Part shown: positions 1-6,645 of the stretch, one piece after another
Layout: each line of letters begins with the position of its first letter
Numbering within the stretch: the first letter of the stretch is position 1
NCBI GenBank assembly: GCA_002367355.1
Contig: DFBQ01000207.1
Span: forward strand, 1-14,100
Origin: Deltaproteobacteria bacterium UBA3076
GTDB taxonomy: Bacteria > Desulfobacterota > Dissulfuribacteria > Dissulfuribacterales > UBA3076
Direction of reading: 5' to 3'
DNA: 14,100 nt
The notes under the pieces: model-generated
The model's input: the letters and a program-made list of their open reading frames with translations, nothing else
Databases searched by the model: none
What the model was told of the DNA's origin: nothing
Position numbers and translations under genes: made by a program

Positions 1-386
1 TTTAGACCAGCAATCCTGCTGAAATGACGTAGATTGCCGGTTACAAGCTCCAAGCCATGGTTCAGAGCAGTGGCAGCAATCTGAATATCTGCATCAGGAA
101 TGACAGCCCCGGTTTTTTTAAGGTGGGCACGGATTCTCCCGAATATTTTGGCAGTTCCAATATCATAGGGGAGGACTGTGACAGCGGGAAGTATGCGTTG
201 CTCTATATTGGAAAGATGACGTTCACTGGCCTGGGAACGGTAGGCGCCTTGATATAATTCGCCGATCACAACCGCGCTGGTGAATTGCTCCTCACGAGAG
301 ATGGCCATAATCCACTTGATATAAGCCGTTGCGGGACGATGGCGCAATAGTTCTGAAATTGCGTCTGTATCAAACAGAAAGGCCAT
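1..386 (-). CDS. vapC: PIN-domain toxin, VapC family (3' end beyond window)
   Basis: Likely a PIN-fold ribonuclease toxin of a type II toxin-antitoxin system. The reading frame is open from an ATG at 386 to the window edge (128 codons visible), so the C-terminus is missing. It starts MAFLFDTDAISELL, the usual VapC opening with the first metal-binding Asp (D6). It continues with a VIGELYQGA segment (E43), then IPDADIQIAATAL (D98/D100), and ends with LVTGN (T116, N118) before HF. These are the acidic and polar positions expected of the PIN active site. It lies 2 bp after the antitoxin stop, so the two are surely one transcript with coupled translation. The target RNA cannot be read from sequence; VapC enzymes often cut tRNA or the sarcin-ricin loop. 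The family call is secure; activity is inferred. Confidence 0.9.
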   Translation of the reverse strand, partial: MAFLFDTDAISELLRHRPATAYIKWIMAISREEQFTSAVVIGELYQGAYRSQASERHLSNIEQRILPAVTVLPYDIGTAKIFGRIRAHLKKTGAVIPDADIQIAATALNHGLELVTGNLRHFSRIAGL

Positions 387-388
387 CG

Positions 389-670
389 TCAGTGTTCCAA
401 ATCCGGCACGGCACGTTGTCCAATTCGAAGAGATTCGTCCAAGATTTTGACCAGTTCCCCGGAGTCTTCCCAGCCACCTGCAATACTGACAAGTCCGCTT
501 TCCGGACCTGCTTTTCTCAGACGTTCAAGGTGTTCCAGTTCATTGGGGCGGACGAGAGCGGCGACAGGTTTGCCATGCCGGGTAATGAGTACTGACGAGC
601 CTGTTTCTACTTGCCGGATGTATTTTGAAAATTTGGCTTTTGCTTCAGCCACTGATACGCTCTTGTTCAT
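389..670 (-). CDS. Phd/YefM-family antitoxin
   Basis: A 93-residue antitoxin paired with the downstream PIN toxin. The N-terminal half (MNKSVSVAEAKAKFSKYI, then SSVLITRHGKPVAALV) is the standard Phd/YefM DNA-binding and dimerisation domain. The C-terminal half, rich in Glu and Leu, should wrap and block the toxin. I chose the ATG at 670 because GGAGG (677-681, reverse strand) sits 6 bp upstream. The frame also opens at 712, but that extension only translates the tandem repeats in the leader. Stop and toxin start are 2 bp apart. Proteins of this family usually repress their own promoter, and the repeats just upstream are candidate operator sites. Confidence 0.92.
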   Translation of the reverse strand: MNKSVSVAEAKAKFSKYIRQVETGSSVLITRHGKPVAALVRPNELEHLERLRKAGPESGLVSIAGGWEDSGELVKILDESLRIGQRAVPDLEH

Positions 671-684
671 GGTCAACCTCCATT

Positions 685-719
685 TATGACCGCTATGACC
701 ATTATGACCCAAATGTCAA
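685..719 (-). promoter_or_regulatory. Candidate promoter/operator of the toxin-antitoxin pair with three 9-bp iterons
   Basis: On the minus strand a TTGACA (719-714) is followed by three tandem copies of GGTCATA spaced exactly 9 bp apart (cores at 703-709, 694-700 and 685-691), ending just before the GGAGG of the antitoxin. TTGACA fits a -35 box, but 16-18 bp downstream there is only a poor -10 match (CATAGC/ATAGCG), so the promoter call is weak. The repeats cover the place where an autorepressing antitoxin would bind. Confidence 0.4.
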
Positions 720-720
720 G

Positions 721-1093
721 TGTTTGAATTGCAATCAGGTTATTGGGCAGTTTTCTCTCAGAGGCCCTGATGAATGTGACGTAGGGTACATCCTTCTATA
801 TTACCCCTGTCAAGCTAAAAAATTTGTCTGTCAGTATTTCGAAAAAGGAAAATCAAATAGGCTTTAAAGACGACTGCCAATCTTGCCGATGACTGAATTA
901 TGCGGCTATCATTCGGGATTTATGTGCGGCATAGCGAGCACTTATCTATAAAGCGCCAGCATAGCTCTGTTTTATCGCAGCATTTTTATATTCGGAAATC
1001 CTCTAAGTGGTTGATTTCTTTAACACTGGTGTCGTTCTAAAAGAGCCGCACCCAAATCGCTTCGCGATGGTTCAGAAAACAGTCTATGTGTTC
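721..1093. other. Intergenic stretch without a recognisable gene
   Basis: About 370 bp between the toxin-antitoxin leader and the end of the hydrolase gene. Short open frames exist, but none has a good ribosome binding site or a protein I recognise. A small hairpin, ATCGC-TTC-GCGAT (1056-1068), lies about 25 bp past the hydrolase stop on the minus strand. It has no T-run, so it is not a convincing intrinsic terminator. GCATAGC occurs twice, about 30 bp apart (929-935 and 959-965). Confidence 0.6.
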
Positions 1094-1948
1094 TCAGAGT
1101 CTCTTCTTGCTTTTCCGCCTTTTACGCGGTCTTCGACCCATACGTCTATTGAGAAAGTCTTTTATGACGGCAAAATAGAGATCCCCTGACTTTTCCGCAA
1201 TATCCTCCCTGCATTCGCTGGGGACGATCTGGAGCTGGGTTGCCTTTGAGCGACTCTCAGCCACCAGCCACTCAATCTGGTTTAGAGATATGACTTCGTC
1301 GCGGTGGCTGTGCAGAAAGAGTACTGCTTTGCTGTAGTTACTCATCTTAGAGCGGTTTGAAAATGGATCCTCTCCTGAAAGCCCTAATTCGTTTATTCGA
1401 ATCCCCTTGCTCGAAAGAAAGCCTTCTGTCAAATCAAAGGCGCTTTCCATTATAAGGGCCAGGGAGTCATCGTCGTGGCGGCAGGCAAGATCCAGCGCAA
1501 CAGCAGACCCAAGGGAACGGCCCATGAATACCACCGGGCCGGTCCTTTGTTCTATGTCATACCAGCCTTTTACAGCCTGATAGAAGGCCTCAGCATCCTG
1601 AGGCAGGGCGCTGATGGATGGTTCTCCGCCACTCTTCCAGCATCCGCGATAGTCCATTGTTATCAGGGTAATGCCGAAATGCCCAAACCCGGTTGCCAGA
1701 TTAATAATATCTGCTTCACAGTCATACTCTGCCGGAAAAAACAGAATGTGAGGCTCTTCCGGTATTCCACTAAAGACCCTGCAATGGATTTTAACACCGT
1801 CAAGGGATTTTGCAGTCAGTGCCTCTGCCGTTGCCTCACCGGTTGGGCGAGATTCTTTTGCCGTCCCATACGAATCCTTTATGTTCTTGAACAAGGAATC
1901 GATTATCTCAGGACGGTCCGGTTGACTCAGATGATTGCTTTTTGCCAC
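1094..1948 (-). CDS. Alpha/beta hydrolase (BEM46/ABHD13-like), catalytic His not seen
   Basis: A 284-residue cytoplasmic alpha/beta-hydrolase-fold protein with no signal peptide. Visible landmarks are HILFFPAEYD (residues 67-76, first strand), LITMDYRGCWKSGGEP (95-110, typical of the BEM46/ABHD13-like group) and the nucleophile elbow GRSLGS with Ser145. The strand VLFLHSHRDEVI carries the probable acid Asp217. The histidine expected around residues 243-250 is missing: the stretch reads IVPSECREDI where relatives normally have a Gly/Ala-Gly-His pattern, and no His follows D217. The C-terminus (268-284) is an unusual run of Arg and Lys. The substrate is unknown. The first 22 bp overlap the end of the upstream hypothetical gene, so the two are translationally coupled in the cluster behind the AICAR transformylase. 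It may be an inactive or altered hydrolase. Confidence 0.8.
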   Translation of the reverse strand: MAKSNHLSQPDRPEIIDSLFKNIKDSYGTAKESRPTGEATAEALTAKSLDGVKIHCRVFSGIPEEPHILFFPAEYDCEADIINLATGFGHFGITLITMDYRGCWKSGGEPSISALPQDAEAFYQAVKGWYDIEQRTGPVVFMGRSLGSAVALDLACRHDDDSLALIMESAFDLTEGFLSSKGIRINELGLSGEDPFSNRSKMSNYSKAVLFLHSHRDEVISLNQIEWLVAESRSKATQLQIVPSECREDIAEKSGDLYFAVIKDFLNRRMGRRPRKRRKSKKRL

Positions 1949-2328
1949 TTCTGTCTTTCATTAAAGGCTTGAATCTGCCGCCTTATGAATCCTTTTGCAA
2001 AGGATTTGTGCCCCATGTAGGACAATGCATATTCTTTCAGTTCATTCAACATTTGGCTAAAGACTTGGTCTTTCTCCTTTTCGTCTATGAAGTTCCTCTC
2101 TTTTTTCAGCTCGAAATTTATTACAGGTCCCTGTTCTTTTAAAAAGTCTTTATAAAGTTCCCGGGGTCTGTCAGCAAAATCTTCTTCACTGATTTCTATT
2201 GGAATCCTGACAAGTAGTCCCACAAGCCACCTGTCCCCGGCTACATGCCGGGAATAGTCGTGAAATTCCAGAACGAGATTGTTTGGAAGATCTATTTTTT
2301 CAACAATCTTGAGAGAGGGTGTCTTCAA
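1927..2328 (-). CDS. Conserved hypothetical protein (TTG start)
   Basis: A 133-residue soluble protein of unknown function. It has no signal peptide, membrane segment or catalytic motif I can name. The N-terminal half alternates hydrophobic and polar residues like a beta-rich fold, with a striking HDYSRHVAGDRWLVGLLV segment (residues 23-40). The C-terminal half is charged and helical. I recall similar small proteins with a (D/H)xSRxxAGDRW pattern in deltaproteobacteria, without a function. The start is TTG at 2328: AAGGAG lies 9 bp upstream, an in-frame stop lies at 2356-2358, and no in-frame ATG or GTG is available. The gene follows the AICAR transformylase stop by 20 bp and overlaps the hydrolase by 22 bp, so it belongs to that transcript. 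Confidence 0.75.
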   Translation of the reverse strand: MKTPSLKIVEKIDLPNNLVLEFHDYSRHVAGDRWLVGLLVRIPIEISEEDFADRPRELYKDFLKEQGPVINFELKKERNFIDEKEKDQVFSQMLNELKEYALSYMGHKSFAKGFIRRQIQAFNERQKWQKAII

Positions 2329-2337
2329 AGTGTCATG

Positions 2338-2343
2338 CTCCTT
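2338..2343 (-). promoter_or_regulatory. Ribosome binding site supporting a TTG start
   Basis: AAGGAG on the minus strand, 9 bp before TTG at 2328. The nearby ATG at 2336 is out of frame and runs into a stop after two further codons, so this site decides the unusual start of the hypothetical gene. Confidence 0.7.
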
Positions 2344-2348
2344 ACTGC

Positions 2349-3641
2349 CTAGTGTTTAAAGGCCCTTTGACCCGTAAAGACCATGGTTACCGGGGGGTCG
2401 GCCTCGTTACACGCTTCGATAGACTCCCAATCTCTCAGGGAGCCACCTGGGTGTACGATTGCTGAAATACCCTGATTGATACCTACATCCACCCCGTCCC
2501 TGAATGGGAAGAATGCGTCAGAGACCATAACAGAGCCCGGAAGGCCGCCGCGGTCTGCCTTTACCTGTTGATCGATCTCATCCTTTTCGCCAACGTCACG
2601 CTCTCCTTTACTTACCAGGAGCTCAAGGTCCTTATACGGTATTCCAAACCTGTCATAGCAGAGAATGTCTGCATACTTTGTATATGCTTTGTGGACAGCG
2701 ATTTCCGCTACACCGACTCTGTCCTGTTCGCCTGTGCCTATCCCGGTGGTTACTCCATTTTTGATATAGATTACGGAATTGGAAGTAACTCCTTGCTCAA
2801 CCGCCCAGCCGAACAGTATGTCTTCGTATTCCCTGTCATCCGGCAGACGATTGATCTTGTAAGTCTTGCCCTGGTATTCACATTCAGCAGGTTTCAAGTC
2901 CTCCCTGGTACGGATTTTGTTTACAGGGGATTGCTGGACTATGATTCCTCCATCTATAAGGCTCTTGAAGTCTATGAAACGCCTGTCCCAATAAGTCTCC
3001 AGTTGGTCGATCCTTTTGATCCGGATAATTCTCAGGTTTTTCTTCCGCGACAGTATATCTACTGCGCCCTCTTCATAATCAGGTGCGCACACCACCTCAA
3101 GATACTGATTGCTGAGGGCCTCGGCCGTTGGTTTGTCTATGGGCCTGTTGAGGGAAACGCAGCCGCCGAACGCTGCCAGCCTATCCGCCCTGGATGCCTT
3201 TATAAGGGCATCTTCAAGGGTATTGCCGCAGGCTACTCCACAGGGGTTATTGTGTTTCACAATGACGGCAGCAGGGCTTTTGGCAAGAAATTTCAGTATA
3301 TTAAGAGAATTATCTACGTCAGTGAGATTGATTTTGCCGGGGTGCTTGCCTGCCTGAATCATATCCTCTTCGTTGATTGAGCTTACCAGACCGTTTCCAG
3401 CCTCAATATAAGAGCAGTCACCCAGGACAAGGTTTCCGTTTACGAGTTCGTAAAGTGCTGCCTCCTGGTCCGGGTTTTCCCCATAACGGATACCTTTTTC
3501 TTCCAGATTTCCGGTAGAGTTGTTTTTTATCTTCCATGTTCGTTTGCGATAGATCAGTGTTTGATCCCCAAAGGATATGCGGAGTTCCAGAGGAAACTGG
3601 TCCCCAAGTATTGTCTTATACATCTGTTTCAGGTCTTTCAT
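2349..3641 (-). CDS. purH: Stand-alone AICAR formyltransferase (PurH C-terminal domain only)
   Basis: Catalyses the formyl transfer from 10-formyl-tetrahydrofolate to AICAR, giving FAICAR, the penultimate step of IMP synthesis. The 430-residue protein has a short N-terminal lead (about 1-48), then IRYGENPDQEAALYEL (51-66), the start of the transformylase fold. VIVKHNNPCGVACG follows, with the catalytic Lys129-His130 pair, then AAFGGCVSLNRPID, SDAFFPF (374-380), AIVHPGGSLRD and a TGQRAFKH end close to the usual TG-R-F-H terminus. Bacterial PurH is normally a 510-530-residue fusion with an N-terminal IMP cyclohydrolase; that domain is wholly absent. The segment GIGTGEQDRV differs from the common GIG-GQ-RV pattern. 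The ATG at 3641 has a GAGGAGG site 9 bp upstream. It is first in a leftward cluster with the hypothetical gene and hydrolase. A separate cyclohydrolase should lie elsewhere. Confidence 0.93.
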   Translation of the reverse strand: MKDLKQMYKTILGDQFPLELRISFGDQTLIYRKRTWKIKNNSTGNLEEKGIRYGENPDQEAALYELVNGNLVLGDCSYIEAGNGLVSSINEEDMIQAGKHPGKINLTDVDNSLNILKFLAKSPAAVIVKHNNPCGVACGNTLEDALIKASRADRLAAFGGCVSLNRPIDKPTAEALSNQYLEVVCAPDYEEGAVDILSRKKNLRIIRIKRIDQLETYWDRRFIDFKSLIDGGIIVQQSPVNKIRTREDLKPAECEYQGKTYKINRLPDDREYEDILFGWAVEQGVTSNSVIYIKNGVTTGIGTGEQDRVGVAEIAVHKAYTKYADILCYDRFGIPYKDLELLVSKGERDVGEKDEIDQQVKADRGGLPGSVMVSDAFFPFRDGVDVGINQGISAIVHPGGSLRDWESIEACNEADPPVTMVFTGQRAFKH

Positions 3642-3694
3642 CAGTGGCTTCCTCCTCTTGTTATCAGGTACGGAATATTAACCAGCTGGCAACT

Positions 3695-3877
3695 ATTCAG
3701 GTTTAAGGTTGAAGGCTAAAGGCTGAAGGATTTCAAGCATTTTGCAATGATCGAACAGAGATGAATCCTCTAAACTAATACTGCAATCTCGTCAGCCAAC
3801 TCAAATGCCTGCAGTTTTGTGTGATTACTCATGATTTGTCCCTATTAGCCTTCTACCTTCAGTCTATCCACCTGAAT
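3695..3877. repeat. Imperfect inverted repeats flanking an S23-type gene remnant
   Basis: The left arm (3695-3729) starts ATTCAGGT and is built of AAGGCT/TGAAGG units. The right arm (3847-3877) is the inverted version, ending ACCTGAAT. The arms are about 120 bp apart and enclose the start of a four-helix-bundle gene. The arrangement looks like a small cassette that has lost its middle. I have seen similar TGAAGGCTA-type repeats between genes in this group, but not with proof of mobility. Confidence 0.5.
3770..3832 (-). pseudogene. Remnant of a four-helix-bundle (S23/23S rRNA IVP-type) gene
   Basis: From ATG at 3832 the frame reads MSNHTKLQAFELADE and on to IAVLV, then TAG at 3772-3770, only 20 codons. 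The HTKLQAFELADEIA pattern is the N-terminal helix of the small four-helix-bundle family related to the 23S rRNA intervening-sequence protein, which is normally about 115-130 residues and continues VY-x-T-x-x-FPKEE. Here the stop falls exactly where the Tyr is expected, and little of the rest can be recognised before the flanking repeat. I read it as a truncated, dead copy. The match is from memory of the family, not a search. Confidence 0.55.
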
Positions 3878-3908
3878 TACACTATCTGAAGCACAATATA
3901 GCCGGAGT

Positions 3909-4694
3909 CTATGATCCGTCAATGGAGCGAGTGGAGGGAGCGGTCTTATCCTTTGAACCCAGGCGTTTCTTCATGGCTTGCTCTTTGAGCACACCTGAAT
4001 GATACTTCCCGTCTGTAAAAATATAGGTCGGAACGCCTGTTATACCCTTTTGCTGCAGGAAGCGGAGAGTATCTTCAATTTTGTCTTTTCCCTCCTGGCA
4101 CTGGTTTTCCGATTTGTATCCGCTGTGAAGGCCTTCCAAGCCCTTATTGTCGCAAATGACGGATATGCATTGCTCCTTTGCACCCTTATGAAAGCTGAGA
4201 GGGAATAGTAGGACCTTTAACTGGATTTCCCCTGCTTCCGCCATATGGGCGACAATTTTCTCTGCCCTGTGGCAGTATGGGCATTGCGGATCTGTAACGA
4301 AGTAAACAATTTCCCCTTTTGAACCCACGGTAAAGACAGTGAGGTCTTCAAGACGTCTGAGGTCGGAATCAGTAAAACGATTGAGATCAGCAATTGCCTC
4401 TTTGGTGATATTAGTTCCGTCTGAGGCCTTAAAGATCTGGCCGGTGATCAGGAATTCCCCCTTTGGGTCAGTGTATAAGATGCGGTTTTGGCCTTTGAGG
4501 TTCACCTGGATTTCGCAAAGCCCCGGGACAGCACTATGCTGGATCTTTATGACACTGATGTTTTGCTTAAAGGTCTCTACCACCTTCTGTTGTATGGTCT
4601 CCTTGGAAGGACAGGCAGCCGCGAGGCAGTCTTGGGCCTGGACCAGGAAAAAGAGGGGCGTGAGTAATAGAGCGAGATAACTAAGAATGGACAT
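3909..4694 (-). CDS. DsbC/DsbG-like periplasmic thiol:disulfide isomerase
   Basis: A secreted thioredoxin-fold protein likely to shuffle or reduce protein disulfides in the periplasm. In the 261-residue form, residues 1-27 are a classic signal peptide (hydrophobic LSYLALLLTPLFFLV, cut near CLAAA). Residues about 30-95 match the DsbC dimerisation domain (GLCEIQVNLKGQNRILY, then GEFLITGQIF, then NITKEAI). The thioredoxin domain follows, with VTDPQCPYCHRAEK, the redox pair C138/C141, and GVPTYIF with the cis-Pro at 222. Extra cysteines at 60, 176, 181 and 199 could form structural disulfides. I chose ATG 4694 rather than 4730: AAGGAG lies 9 bp before it, it begins directly at the signal peptide, and it avoids overlap with the upstream gene. 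It follows the flavoprotein by 20 bp, so the two are probably one operon for thiol/sulfane chemistry. Confidence 0.85.
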   Translation of the reverse strand: MSILSYLALLLTPLFFLVQAQDCLAAACPSKETIQQKVVETFKQNISVIKIQHSAVPGLCEIQVNLKGQNRILYTDPKGEFLITGQIFKASDGTNITKEAIADLNRFTDSDLRRLEDLTVFTVGSKGEIVYFVTDPQCPYCHRAEKIVAHMAEAGEIQLKVLLFPLSFHKGAKEQCISVICDNKGLEGLHSGYKSENQCQEGKDKIEDTLRFLQQKGITGVPTYIFTDGKYHSGVLKEQAMKKRLGSKDKTAPSTRSIDGS

Positions 4695-4714
4695 TTTTGA
4701 GTTCTCCTTCAACA

Positions 4715-6439
4715 TCAGCTCGGCCACCAATCGACCCCTAAATTGCGTATTACATTGAGGCCGCCCGGCAGCACAACGGTGTTTTTAATGTTGACGCTGT
4801 CAAGGAAGCACTGGACTTCATAGGCCTTGGCACCGGCATTACATATGAGTATGAGCATCTTGTCCTTTGGTAGCTGTTCGTATTCGTCCCGGAACTTATC
4901 ATAGGGCATGTGTCTCCAGCGGTCTTGAAATTTTTCTATGAAGTGTGCCGCCTCGGCTGGATGGCGGAGGTCAATGGCCAACCAGTCAGGGTGACTTTTT
5001 TCCCCGTTTAGCCAGGTGACAAAGTCCTTTACTTCAATGGCCCTGAACCGGCCGGAGACCGTGTTGTCAGCCACGTTGGCAGTGGCATTCAGAATATCAA
5101 CAGCCGTGGAGAAGGGTGGGGCATACGGCAGCTCCAGGTTGCTGAAGTCGCTGATGACCGCTTTTCTCTCTAACAATCCGGCTACGGCGTTGATCCTGGC
5201 CATTAGCCCATCTCCCATGGCACCTATTCCCTGGAGCCCCAGTACCCTTTTGTCAGACCTGTCGACGACCATGTGGAGGAACATATTTTCCTTGGTTGGG
5301 AAAAAATGGGCGCGATCATACTGTGCGCAAAGGGCGCCTATAGCGTCAAAGCCCTCTGCCTTGGCCACATCCAGGCTGAGACCAGTAGCGCCGACAGAGA
5401 GGTCAAAGACCTTCATTATAAAGCTCCCGACTACCCCGTCAAAGGTGCTGGGAATACCTGCCAGATTGTCCGCCACCACCCGTCCTTGGCGATTTGCTAT
5501 AGAGCCCATTGGCGCATAGGCCTTTTTCCCGCTGATCAGGTTGCAGGTCTCAACGCAGTCGCCGGCAGCGTAAATATTGGGATCTGATGTCTGCATTCTT
5601 TGGTTTACTACTATCCCGCCCTGTGAAGAAACCAGCAAGCCCGCATCTTTTGCAAGCTCTCCCCTGGGCCTGACACCCACGGCCATTATTGCAATATCTG
5701 CCTCAATCTCTCTTTTATCCGTAATAACCTTACATATCTTTCCCTGATCGTCTCCTTCGAATTTCCGGACAGTTTCCTGTGTATATACAGTGACACCATT
5801 TTCCTTCAGGTGGTGTTCAACCATGGAAGCAAGGGTTTGATCCACAATCCTGGGCAGTATCTGCGGCATGAACTCAACAATAGTTGTTTCCACGCCCCAG
5901 AGATCAGCCATGGCCTCGGCCATTTCAATCCCGATAGCACCGCCTCCGATTACAACCGCTTTGCCTACCTGACCTTTTGCAAGGCAGTCCTTTATGGCTA
6001 TGGCCTTATGCAGGCTGCTGATGGTAAAGATGCCATCAAGATCATTTCCGGGTATGGGAAGTACGTTCGGCCTGCTTCCCGTGGCCAACATCAGCTTATC
6101 ATATGATATGGAGTCCTTTTCCGTGGTGCGGATGTCCTCAACATGGAGGAGTTTTTGTTTCAGGTCAACAGATAAAGCCTTTGTCATGGTCCGTACTTCG
6201 AAACCCTTTGCCTGCTTGAAGTAATAAGCGTCTCTGACCATATTGAAGGTGGTTGAGCGGAGTTCTTTTTCATCTGCTACATCGCCGGAAACAAAATAGG
6301 GTATTCCGCAACCTCCATAGGAAATCAGATCATCCTGGTCCACTACGGTAATCTGAGCATCCGGCATGAGCCGTCTGGCCCGGCAGGCAGCCTTTGGGCC
6401 TGCTGCCACTGCGCCTACAATTACGATTTTTTCACCCAT
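4715..6439 (-). CDS. CoA-disulfide/persulfide reductase-like flavoprotein with C-terminal rhodanese domain
   Basis: A 574-residue FAD- and NAD(P)H-dependent enzyme of the CoADR group. The FAD fold begins KIVIVGAVAAGPKAA. SYGGCGIPYF holds the single active-site Cys44 typical of CoA-disulfide and persulfide reductases. VVIGGGAIGIEMAE (162-175) is the NAD(P)H fold, IYAAGDCVE (289-297) the second FAD contact, and LPYAPPFSTAVDILN the family dimer-domain signature. Residues about 465-574 are a rhodanese domain with Cys533 in ILICNAGAKAYE. This loop is less conserved than the usual CRSGxRS. Relatives reduce CoA persulfide/disulfide or polysulfide, with the rhodanese handling sulfane sulfur. The start is ATG 6439 with GGGAG 8 bp upstream; an in-frame GTG at 6454 overlaps that site and is unlikely. 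The exact substrate is uncertain. Confidence 0.88.
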   Translation of the reverse strand: MGEKIVIVGAVAAGPKAACRARRLMPDAQITVVDQDDLISYGGCGIPYFVSGDVADEKELRSTTFNMVRDAYYFKQAKGFEVRTMTKALSVDLKQKLLHVEDIRTTEKDSISYDKLMLATGSRPNVLPIPGNDLDGIFTISSLHKAIAIKDCLAKGQVGKAVVIGGGAIGIEMAEAMADLWGVETTIVEFMPQILPRIVDQTLASMVEHHLKENGVTVYTQETVRKFEGDDQGKICKVITDKREIEADIAIMAVGVRPRGELAKDAGLLVSSQGGIVVNQRMQTSDPNIYAAGDCVETCNLISGKKAYAPMGSIANRQGRVVADNLAGIPSTFDGVVGSFIMKVFDLSVGATGLSLDVAKAEGFDAIGALCAQYDRAHFFPTKENMFLHMVVDRSDKRVLGLQGIGAMGDGLMARINAVAGLLERKAVISDFSNLELPYAPPFSTAVDILNATANVADNTVSGRFRAIEVKDFVTWLNGEKSHPDWLAIDLRHPAEAAHFIEKFQDRWRHMPYDKFRDEYEQLPKDKMLILICNAGAKAYEVQCFLDSVNIKNTVVLPGGLNVIRNLGVDWWPS

Positions 6440-6461
6440 TGCTTTTTCTCCCACCTAATTT

Positions 6462-6530
6462 TGAATTTTGAATTTTGAGTGTTGAATTAAGGTATAAATA
6501 TATTAATCTTATTCCACAATTCAAAATTCA
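6462..6530. repeat. AT-rich inverted repeat between divergent genes
   Basis: TGAATTTTGAATT (6462-6474) recurs perfectly inverted as AATTCAAAATTCA (6518-6530). Further TTGAA/TTCAA copies extend both arms to about 6459-6489 and 6517-6547. It lies upstream of both divergent genes. It resembles degenerate intergenic repeats elsewhere in the window (14029-14055). No open frame is seen in it. Confidence 0.6.
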
Positions 6531-6566
6531 TCATTTACAGTTCAACATTTTTTAAAACTATCACAT

Positions 6567-6582
6567 GGGCCGGTTGTATGCA
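6567..6582 (+). promoter_or_regulatory. Weak candidate sigma54 promoter for the ClpX-like operon
   Basis: GGGCCGGTTGTATGCA carries GG and GC separated by exactly 10 bp and partly matches the sigma54 TGGCACG-N4-TTGCA pattern, but the consensus T before GG is G and three other positions differ. A rival sigma70-like -35 (TTGACT, 6595-6600) with TATAGC 15 bp later is also weak. Neither is secure. Confidence 0.22.
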
Positions 6583-6614
6583 AAGACATGGATGTTGACT
6601 ATCCGGGATTGAGG

Positions 6615-6636
6615 TTATAGCTTGTTTCTGCTATAA
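6615..6636 (+). promoter_or_regulatory. Perfect 7-bp inverted repeat just before the ClpX-like start codon
   Basis: TTATAGC (6615-6621) and GCTATAA (6630-6636) are separated by 8 bp and end 9 bp before the ATG at 6646. As DNA this could be an operator; as RNA, a hairpin close to the start codon. The Shine-Dalgarno match here is weak (AAAGTAAG), so either would influence expression. Confidence 0.45.
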
Positions 6637-6645
6637 AGTAAGTAT

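Noticed and set aside
1056..1068. Terminator after the hydrolase gene
   Set aside because: The stem is only 5 bp and no T-run follows on the minus strand.
2568..3380. Long plus-strand open frame (270 codons) opposite the AICAR transformylase
   Set aside because: The minus-strand frame encodes a clear PurH domain with catalytic residues; the opposite frame has no family signature.
4695..4730. Upstream start for the DsbC-like gene at 4730
   Set aside because: It would put 12 charged residues before the signal peptide and overlap the upstream gene; AAGGAG points to ATG 4694.
6440..6454. GTG start at 6454 for the flavoprotein
   Set aside because: It overlaps the GGGAG site that serves ATG 6439, and the protein begins properly at the FAD-binding strand from 6439.
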